Part shown: positions 1 to 5,210 of the stretch, in pieces
Layout: each line of letters starts with the position of its first letter
How positions within the stretch are numbered: the first letter of the stretch is position 1
NCBI GenBank assembly: GCA_016764835.1
Contig: JAESRD010000028.1
Span: 1-10,045 of the forward strand
Reading direction: 5' to 3'
DNA length: 10,045 bases
Source of the DNA: Paracoccaceae bacterium
GTDB lineage: Bacteria > Pseudomonadota > Alphaproteobacteria > Rhodobacterales > Rhodobacteraceae
The notes under the pieces: model-generated
Told to the model about the DNA's origin: nothing
The model's database searches: none
Seen by the model: only the letters and a program-made list of their open reading frames with translations
Translations under genes and position numbers: made by a program

Positions 1-1162
1 CCAGTGCCCCGAACCGCTTCTCCTGGACGTCGTTCGGCGCTGGCCTGGGGCAGACACCCCCCCAATTGCCCCCGCATAATTTTTCGGGGCGCGGCTGGGC
101 GCTGGCCAGCACCCCCATCCGCGCCAGCGAGACAAACGCGCCGACAGCCGCCAATGCCGCGCCGCCAAGCGAGACCACCAGCGCCGATAGCCACCAGAGC
201 GGGCTCAGCGTCAGCGTGCCCGAAACCTCGGCCCCGTAGAGCCCGCGCAAGGTCGCCGCCACATCGGGCAACAACGCGGCGGCGATAAAATAGCCAAGCG
301 CCGCACCTCCGATACCAGCGACCACCGCGAACACGGCCATTTCTGCCGCCATAAGCGCCATCAACCGCCCCAGCGGCACGCCCAGCGCCCGCAACGTGCG
401 CACCATCGGGCGGCGTTGTTCAAACGCCAGCCCAACCGCGCCATGTGTGATGAAAATGCCGACGGAAAAGGCCAGCAGGCCAAAAGCAGTCAGGTTGAGA
501 TGAAAGCTCTGCGTCAGCTGCTCAAGATCGCTCTCATCGCTTGGCTGTTGCAGCACCAACGCACCGCTAAGCTGCCCTTCCAGATCGGCCAACGGCACCT
601 GCATGCTTGGCTGCGCGGCGGCCAGCGTCAGATGGCTAATCTGGCCCTGCATACCCAGCAAGCGTTGCGCCACGGCAATGTCAGCCAGCCCGGTGCCCGG
701 CGGCGCAGTCGGCAAAACGATCAGCGCCGCCCCGCTATTGGCAAAACTATCTAGCGTTTCGGCCCGGCCAAATATCTGCCCGGCCCCAGTCAGGAACCCA
801 GCAATATCGCCCCCCCCTAGCTGCACCGGCGACAGGCCGACAGGCATGGTCAGCGGCTCAATCCCGATCAGCTGTGCGCCATTATAGCGCCCAGTCACTA
901 CCGGGCTTACCGCCCAACCGGCCCGACGCAGCACAATGTAATCAGCTTGCGCAATGGTGCCGCCATCAGCAGCCAAAAGCCGGGCAAACTGGCCCTCGCC
1001 CAGTGTCGCGGCGGCGGCGTCATACGAACCGCGCGCTTCGGCGTTTATGGCCTGCACGCCAGACCAAAGCGCCGTCGACAGCGCCAGCCCGGCAATCAGC
1101 GTAAACAGCTGCATCGGCGCGCGCCGCCAAAACGACCAGAGCGCCTGAAACACGACCAACAT
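1..1162 (-). CDS. FtsX-like ABC transporter permease, partial (runs off left edge)
   Basis: Inner-membrane permease subunit, partner of the ATPase encoded immediately upstream. The frame is open from an ATG at 1162 to the window edge, giving 387 codons and no stop. Visible order: a short cytoplasmic start, a first membrane helix at about residues 17-37, then a roughly 180-residue soluble (presumably periplasmic) region. Next come SFHLNLTAFG at about 219 leading into a second helix, FEQRRPMVRTLRALGV as the cytoplasmic loop, and further helices near 275-297 and 320-348. This matches the first half of a two-FtsX-domain permease of the AttF/LolC/MacB superfamily; the second half would lie to the left of the window. 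The ATG directly follows the ATPase stop codon (TAGATG), so translational coupling is likely. The substrate cannot be read from the sequence. After residue 358 (left of about position 88) the reading stops looking like the family, so a frame error there is possible. Confidence 0.85.
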   Translation of the reverse strand, partial: MLVVFQALWSFWRRAPMQLFTLIAGLALSTALWSGVQAINAEARGSYDAAAATLGEGQFARLLAADGGTIAQADYIVLRRAGWAVSPVVTGRYNGAQLIGIEPLTMPVGLSPVQLGGGDIAGFLTGAGQIFGRAETLDSFANSGAALIVLPTAPPGTGLADIAVAQRLLGMQGQISHLTLAAAQPSMQVPLADLEGQLSGALVLQQPSDESDLEQLTQSFHLNLTAFGLLAFSVGIFITHGAVGLAFEQRRPMVRTLRALGVPLGRLMALMAAEMAVFAVVAGIGGAALGYFIAAALLPDVAATLRGLYGAEVSGTLTLSPLWWLSALVVSLGGAALAAVGAFVSLARMGVLASAQPRPEKLCGGNWGGVCPRPAPNDVQEKRFGAL

Positions 1163-1834
1163 CTAGCACGGCCCGCGCGGCACAACTTGCCCGCGTGACA
1201 GATGCAGCTGGCGGTTCATCCGCGCGGCAACACGCGGCGAATGGGTTACCACCATCAACGCAGCGCCTGCGCTACCGGCCATGTCGAGCATCAGCTCTAG
1301 CACGCGGTCAGCTGTGTCTTCATCAAGGTTGCCGGTCGGCTCATCGGCCAATATCAGGCTTGGTTTTGCCGCCAATGTCCGGGCAATGGCGGCACGCTGT
1401 TGTTGGCCGCCAGACAGCTCTTCGGGGTATTTGTCGAGGTGATCAGCCAGCCCGATACGCGCCGCCAGCACATCGGCAGCACCCCGATCATAGCGCCCCG
1501 CCAAACGCGCCTGAAAGGCAATGTTGGCCCGCACATTCAAACTAGGGATCAGATTGAACTGTTGAAACACCACACCAACAGTGCCGCGCCGCAACGCTGC
1601 GCGTGCTTTGTCGCCCAGCCCAACAATATCGGTGCCACCCAGCACAATCTGCCCAGTATCGGGCACATCAAGCCCGGCGATAAGATGCAGCAATGTGCTT
1701 TTGCCGCTGCCGCTCTCGCCGGTCAGCGCCAGTGTTTCGCCCGCTGCCAGCTCTAGGCTGACCCCGCGCAATATCTGGCGCTGGCTCGCACCGCTGGCAT
1801 AATTCTTGTGCAGATCGGTTACGCGCAGCAACAT
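1163..1834 (-). CDS. ABC transporter ATP-binding protein, LolD/MacB type
   Basis: Cytoplasmic ATPase of a type VII (FtsX/MacB-fold) ABC system, powering the adjacent permease. It is 223 aa, the normal size for LolD-like subunits. Visible motifs are Walker A GESGSGKST (39-47), the Q-loop VVFQQFN around Gln91, signature LSGGQQQR (140-147), Walker B LILADEP (160-166), the D-loop region GNLD (168-171) and the H-loop His198 in VVTHS. All catalytic motifs are intact. An upstream start at 1924 would add 30 residues that overlap the preceding gene and have no family counterpart. The ATG at 1834 overlaps that gene's TGA by one base (TGATG) and is preferred. Its own stop touches the permease ATG. Export or extraction of a lipoprotein, lipid or small molecule is typical for the family, but the substrate here is unknown. 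Confidence 0.93.
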   Translation of the reverse strand: MLLRVTDLHKNYASGASQRQILRGVSLELAAGETLALTGESGSGKSTLLHLIAGLDVPDTGQIVLGGTDIVGLGDKARAALRRGTVGVVFQQFNLIPSLNVRANIAFQARLAGRYDRGAADVLAARIGLADHLDKYPEELSGGQQQRAAIARTLAAKPSLILADEPTGNLDEDTADRVLELMLDMAGSAGAALMVVTHSPRVAARMNRQLHLSRGQVVPRGPC

Positions 1835-2118
1835 CAGCCGACCTCGCCGATACTGGGCCCGCCTGTCGCCGCCACGGCGATCGTCACCCCGATCAGCGCC
1901 ACCGATGACAGCGCAAAAAACCACCGCTCCTTCACGGTCGACGGATCAGCCAACCAGCTGCGCACGCCTTTGATAAAATCAAACGGCCCCGGAAACGACG
2001 AGCCGCTTATTTCCTTGGCAAAACCCTGCGCCGCAAACAGCGCCCGAAACGCGCAGCGCGCCCAGATGACAAAGATTAGCCCCTGTATGATGACCAGTAT
2101 GAGCAATGCCTTCTCCAC
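1834..2118 (-). CDS. Small two-helix membrane protein, first gene of the ABC unit
   Basis: A 94-aa protein that I do not recognise. It has an N-terminal hydrophobic segment (about residues 4-20, ALLILVIIQGLIFVIWA) and a second one near the C-terminus (about 67-85, WFFALSSVALIGVTIAVAA). Between them is a hydrophilic stretch of about 45 residues with Phe/Pro/Gly-rich sequence and a basic WLADPSTVKERW segment. This predicts a hairpin in the inner membrane. The start is GTG at 2118. It has a strong Shine-Dalgarno (GGAGGT) six bases upstream, and no ATG is available nearby. The stop overlaps the ATPase start by one base, so the gene is almost certainly cotranscribed and coupled with the ABC genes. 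It could be a small accessory subunit, or it may simply share the operon. Confidence 0.75.
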   Translation of the reverse strand: MEKALLILVIIQGLIFVIWARCAFRALFAAQGFAKEISGSSFPGPFDFIKGVRSWLADPSTVKERWFFALSSVALIGVTIAVAATGGPSIGEVG

Positions 2119-2123
2119 GAATG

Positions 2124-2129
2124 ACCTCC
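2124..2129 (-). promoter_or_regulatory. Shine-Dalgarno of the small membrane protein gene
   Basis: The minus strand reads GGAGGT, six bases before the GTG at 2118. This is the best ribosome binding site in the left part of the window, and it decides the GTG start. Confidence 0.7.
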
Positions 2130-2132
2130 ACT

Positions 2133-2146
2133 TGCGCTAGGTTTAC
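2133..2146. repeat. 14-bp direct repeat, copy 1
   Basis: TGCGCTAGGTTTAC, identical to the copy at 2496-2509. It lies just upstream of the ribosome binding site of the ABC unit. Confidence 0.6.
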
Positions 2147-2335
2147 AACACTCAGCCAGCACAGAGGACGGGCTTATTGCCGCGCCAACTTTGCCGCCCT
2201 TACGCCCATTATGACATGCCCTGCTTTAATAAAATTGCAATAATCCCTAATGGCCGGATTCAGACTTTCGTAAGACATTCGGACCAGAAATGAACTTGCG
2301 TGGGGGCAGATATGACAACCGCCTAGGGGACATGA

Positions 2336-2503
2336 ATGCAAACGACAATGATTGATGGTGTAAAGGTAATTAAGCTAGCAGAAACACATCCTGAAGAGAT
2401 TAGCTCTCAGGGCGACGCGATGACGATATTTCACATTTGGAACCTGCTTTCGGGCGGCGATTCACTTCGTGATTTGACTGTCGGCAACCGGGTGCTGCGC
2501 TAG
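2336..2503 (+). CDS. Possible 55-aa small protein of unknown function
   Basis: An ATG at 2336 opens a frame of 55 codons, ending with the TAG at 2501-2503. An AGGGGA Shine-Dalgarno-like run lies five bases before it. An ATG at 2332 is too close to that site, and its frame closes after seven codons. The product starts MQTTMIDGVKVIKLAETHPE, contains TIFHIWNLLSGG and ends in GNRVLR. It has mixed charge and no membrane segment or Cys motif. The IDGVKVIKL opening resembles the first strand of some small sugar-modifying cupin proteins, but this is weak and could mean a truncated remnant. The stop codon lies inside the second copy of the 14-bp repeat. It runs convergent to the CysK-like gene and divergent from the ABC unit. 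It may be a real small gene, a gene remnant or chance. Confidence 0.3.
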   Translation: MQTTMIDGVKVIKLAETHPEEISSQGDAMTIFHIWNLLSGGDSLRDLTVGNRVLR

Positions 2504-2509
2504 GTTTAC
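2496..2509. repeat. 14-bp direct repeat, copy 2
   Basis: TGCGCTAGGTTTAC, same orientation as the copy at 2133-2146. The two enclose 349 bp. This copy supplies the TAG stop of the small ORF at 2336-2503. Confidence 0.6.
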
Positions 2510-2621
2510 CAACCTGTGCAGCGCCTCCGGGGCGGGTAAGTGGCCTCTCTCCCGTCCCGGCCGGCTGTTTGTGTGATCTGCATGAATGCAAGTCTATCTC
2601 GCAGTTATATAGCAGCGTGCT

Positions 2622-3620
2622 TTAGGCCCACAGGTCGGTTGACAGGTATTTCAACCCGCTATCAGGGATGATCACCGCAATGCGCCCGCCCTCCTCAAGA
2701 TCACTCAGCAAATGCATAGCAGCCGCCACATTTGCTCCGCCAGAAAATCCGCCAAATATACCTTCAACTTGCGCCAACTCGCGCGCCGTCTCGCGCGCCG
2801 CGTCGCCGCTGACCGACAGCCAGCCATCCACCGGCGCGTCTTTCATAAACCGCAAATCCGCCTTGGCATATCCGCCCCCTTGAATGGGGTGGGAACGCGC
2901 CACGATCGGCAGCCCGGCCAGCGCCTCCGCACCCTCGGGCTCGACGATATAGCCGCGCACTTTGGCCTTTTGCTGTAGCGCCTTGATCACCCCAGAATAG
3001 GTGCCGCCAGAGCCCACAAAATCGGCAAATGCTGTCAGCGTGCCATCCGAGGCCTCCCATAGTTCAGGCCCGGTGCCCAGCTCATGCGCCAGCGGGTTGC
3101 CCTGCAACTCAAACTGATCAGCCCGAAACGCGCCCCGCGCGGCGCAAATGCGCAGCACTTCGGCCTCAACCAAGGCCAGATCATCGCCGGTTACCTGACC
3201 GGACACGCCGCCCTCAGCCTGAGGCACAAGCACCACTTCGGCGCCAAAAGCCCGCATCATCCGCGCCCGCTCTTGCGAGTTGCCCGCCGACATGACGGCA
3301 ACAAACGGATAGCCGCGCAGCGCGCAAACCATCGCCAACCCCGCGCCCATATTGCCGCTTGTCAGCTCAACCACAACTTGCCCCGGCTCCAGCAGATCGC
3401 GGGCCTCGGCCTCATCGATCACCCCCAAAGCGGCCCGGTCTTTCTTTGAATATCCGGGGTTGAGATAGTCCAACTTGGCCATGATCCGGCCTTTGAGCCC
3501 ATGTTTGCGGGTTAACCTGTCGAGCCAAATGGACGGTGTATTGCCAATAGCTCCCAATATTGAACGATATGCTTTCGTAGAAATTGTGTTTCCGCCTATA
3601 TTAATCAGCGCTGATAACAC
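2622..3620 (-). CDS. CysK-like PLP-dependent enzyme (cysteine synthase family)
   Basis: A fold-type II PLP enzyme, cytoplasmic. Family members make cysteine from O-acetylserine and sulfide, or carry out related beta-replacement reactions. From the GTG at 3620 it is 332 aa. It shows SILGAIGNTP at the N-terminus, the Schiff-base lysine at about residue 60 in NPGYSKKDR, the substrate loop TSGNMG (87-92) and the phosphate-binding loop GSGGT (203-207). DQFELQGNP and TGPELWEA match the CysK layout, as do FGGFSGGA and the closing PDSGLKYLSTDLW. Compared with classical CysK, SVKDR is SKKDR and TSGNTG is TSGNMG, so the substrate may differ. The start is uncertain. An ATG at 3761 adds 47 residues with no family counterpart. 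GTG 3620 has AGGCGG six bases upstream. Family length would fit best with an ATT at 3584, which also has an AGGCGG seven bases upstream. It is transcribed divergently from the thiolase gene. Confidence 0.85.
   Translation of the reverse strand: MLSALINIGGNTISTKAYRSILGAIGNTPSIWLDRLTRKHGLKGRIMAKLDYLNPGYSKKDRAALGVIDEAEARDLLEPGQVVVELTSGNMGAGLAMVCALRGYPFVAVMSAGNSQERARMMRAFGAEVVLVPQAEGGVSGQVTGDDLALVEAEVLRICAARGAFRADQFELQGNPLAHELGTGPELWEASDGTLTAFADFVGSGGTYSGVIKALQQKAKVRGYIVEPEGAEALAGLPIVARSHPIQGGGYAKADLRFMKDAPVDGWLSVSGDAARETARELAQVEGIFGGFSGGANVAAAMHLLSDLEEGGRIAVIIPDSGLKYLSTDLWA
3604..3615. promoter_or_regulatory. 12-bp perfect palindrome, possible operator
   Basis: ATCAGCGCTGAT is a perfect palindrome lying 20 bp upstream of the ATT at 3584 and just inside the frame opened by the GTG at 3620. 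If the downstream start is the true one, this sits in the 5' leader or promoter of the CysK-like gene, where a dimeric regulator could bind. This is inference only. Confidence 0.3.
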
Positions 3621-3843
3621 AGCAAACCGCCTCACAGCCAAACCCAAGCGCTGGCCAAACCCGGCCAGCCCCGCTCGCGCATCAATCTGACACTCGCTAA
3701 AGTTGACCTTGGGGAATTCTCGGGCGCAGGTCGAGTCAATTTGCCTCATCTGGCACAACATTTAGCCTATCGGCGCATGCCGCTGCCTATGATAATGTCA
3801 AACCATGCTGGGCTTATGCCAATTTTTCCGGCTTACCTGCAAT

Positions 3844-3885
3844 TTGGCCTATGACTTGGCCGGAGAATTGGCCAGCGACTTGGAG
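3844..3885 (+). repeat. 12-bp-periodic TTGGCC array in the thiolase leader
   Basis: TTGGCC occurs at 3844, 3856 and 3868, and TTGGAG at 3880, exactly 12 bp apart. The last unit merges into the thiolase Shine-Dalgarno GGAGAG (3882-3887). Read in the frame that enters the thiolase gene, the units encode LAYD, LAGE, LASD and LESG. No ribosome binding site precedes that longer frame, so this is more likely untranslated leader or a tandem binding site. Confidence 0.5.
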
Positions 3886-3894
3886 AGCGGAAAC

Positions 3895-5070
3895 ATGAGC
3901 GAAATTGTCATCCTCGACGGTGCCCGCACCGCGATTGGCGGCTTTGGCGGCGCGCTGGCGGGCACACCGCCAGTTACTTTGGCCGCGCATGTCTCGCAGG
4001 CCGCCCTTGGCCGCGCCGGCGTCGCACCTGACCAGATCGGCACTGTGGTTTTTGGCCATGTCATCAACACCGAACCGCGCGACATGTATCTCGCCCGTGT
4101 TGCGGCGATTGAGGCAGGTGTGCCCCCCAGCGCACCGGCAATGAATGTGAACCGGCTTTGCGGATCAGGCATCCAAGCGGTCATCAGCGCCAGCCAGGCT
4201 TTGGCAGCAGGCGACGCCGATTTTGCCCTTGCTGGCGGCGCCGAATGTATGAGCCGCGCACCCTATATCATTCAAGACCAGCGCTGGGGCGCAAAGATGG
4301 GCGATATCAGGTCAATAGACATGATGCTCGGCGCGCTGAACTGCCCCTTTGGCACCGGCCATATGGGCATAACAGCTGAAAACGTTGCCGCCGAACATGG
4401 TGTCAGCCGCACCGACCAAGACAGCTTTGCCCTTGCCAGCCAAGAGCGCGCCGCCGCCGCGCAAGAAGCCGGGTATTTCGACGACCAAATCGCCCCGATC
4501 GAGCTGAAGGCACGGCGCGAGACGATCACTTTTGCCCGCGATGAGCACCTAAAGCCCACGACCGCGCAAAAACTGGCCAACCTGCGCCCTGCTTTCCAAA
4601 AATACGGCACGGTGACGGCAGGCAATGCCAGCGGCATTAATGATGGCGCTGCAGCCTTGGTGCTGGCCCGCGCTGACGCCGCAAAGCAGGCCGGGCTGCG
4701 GCCACGTGCGCGCATACTGGGCTACGGATTGGCCGGTGTGCGGCCAGAGGTGATGGGCATCGGCCCGGTCCCTGCCGTGCAGGCTTTGTTCAAAAAGACC
4801 GGCCTGACTGCTAATAGTTTTGATGTGATCGAGTCGAATGAGGCCTTTGCCGCCCAAGCACTGGCCGTCAGCGCCAAGCTGGCGCTTGATGCCAGCAAGG
4901 TAAACATCGACGGCGGCGCCATTGCGCTGGGCCATCCTGTCGGCGCGACAGGGGCGATCTTAGTCATCAAAGCTTTGTCTATTCTTGAGCGTATCGGCGG
5001 CAGGCGGGCGCTGATCACCATGTGCATTGGTGGCGGACAGGGCGTAGCCTTGGCCATTGAGCGGCTCTGA
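3895..5070 (+). CDS. bktB: Beta-ketothiolase (acetyl-CoA C-acyltransferase), BktB type
   Basis: Cytoplasmic thiolase that condenses acetyl-CoA with an acyl-CoA, or cleaves the 3-ketoacyl-CoA in reverse. It acts in short-chain acyl-CoA metabolism, beta-oxidation or polyhydroxyalkanoate precursor supply. It is 391 aa, the standard length. The catalytic set is complete: nucleophile Cys89 in NRLCGSG, Asn315 in ESNEAFAAQ, His347 in GHPVGATG and Cys377 in MCIGGGQG. The segments NTEPRDMYLARVAA and MMLGALNCPF resemble BktB more than the acetoacetyl-only enzymes. That is a recollection of family sequences, so the symbol is tentative. The ATG at 3895 has GGAGAG seven bases upstream. A longer frame from 3805 lacks a ribosome binding site and adds 30 non-family residues. 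No phaB, phaC or other fatty-acid gene adjoins it, so its pathway cannot be fixed from context. Confidence 0.93.
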   Translation: MSEIVILDGARTAIGGFGGALAGTPPVTLAAHVSQAALGRAGVAPDQIGTVVFGHVINTEPRDMYLARVAAIEAGVPPSAPAMNVNRLCGSGIQAVISASQALAAGDADFALAGGAECMSRAPYIIQDQRWGAKMGDIRSIDMMLGALNCPFGTGHMGITAENVAAEHGVSRTDQDSFALASQERAAAAQEAGYFDDQIAPIELKARRETITFARDEHLKPTTAQKLANLRPAFQKYGTVTAGNASGINDGAAALVLARADAAKQAGLRPRARILGYGLAGVRPEVMGIGPVPAVQALFKKTGLTANSFDVIESNEAFAAQALAVSAKLALDASKVNIDGGAIALGHPVGATGAILVIKALSILERIGGRRALITMCIGGGQGVALAIERL

Positions 5071-5155
5071 AGCAGCGGCCACGACACCACATTACACCAA
5101 CACATTGCCAATGATTGCACCGATTTGGGCTAGGCCCTCAGCCGGTAATTTGCAA

Positions 5156-5161
5156 TATAAT
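5156..5161 (+). promoter_or_regulatory. Candidate -10 box (TATAAT) of the autokinase gene
   Basis: A perfect TATAAT in a GC-rich background, 49 bp upstream of the ATG at 5211 and within the 140-bp gap after the thiolase gene. No good -35 hexamer is present at 16-18 bp, so this is only a candidate. A small inverted repeat (GGGC-TAG-GCCC, 5127-5137) lies just upstream but has no T-run. Confidence 0.3.
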
Positions 5162-5210
5162 CTTACGAGGTGCGCATAGCCGCCTCACAGAGCAGATGAT
5201 CAGGGGCAAT

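Larger units (their letters stand above)
2119..2621. other. 500-bp intergenic region with direct repeats and a possible small ORF
   Basis: This lies between the end of the CysK-like gene and the start of the ABC unit. The part at about 2200-2420 is visibly richer in A+T than the flanking genes. It must contain the promoter of the ABC unit, but I cannot pick out a convincing -35/-10 pair. It holds a 14-bp direct repeat (2133 and 2496), an 11-bp repeat CATGAATGCAA (2331 and 2581) and one plausible plus-strand ORF (2336-2503). No stem followed by a T-run is present on either strand, so no intrinsic terminator is called. I recognise no riboswitch or small RNA. Confidence 0.5.

Noticed and set aside
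1835..1924. Longer ATPase start at 1924
   Set aside because: It would overlap the coupled small membrane gene by 91 bp and add Arg/Gly-rich residues outside the ABC fold.
2510..2575. Terminator hairpin after the CysK-like gene or after the small ORF
   Set aside because: Only a 4-bp CGCC/GGCG stem and a CCGGCCGG palindrome are present; neither is followed by a T-run on either strand.
2400..2591. 63-aa minus-strand ORF in the intergenic region
   Set aside because: Arg/Pro/Ser-rich low-quality translation, no ribosome binding site seen and no family features; it opposes the better candidate ORF at 2336-2503.
3770..3801. Minus-strand TTGACA as the -35 of the CysK-like gene
   Set aside because: The hexamer at 3796-3801 is perfect, but the bases 17 bp downstream (ATGCGC) are not a -10 box.
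3805..3894. Upstream in-frame extension of the thiolase
   Set aside because: No Shine-Dalgarno before 3805. The added 30 residues have no thiolase counterpart, while ATG 3895 has GGAGAG at seven bases and gives the standard 391 aa.
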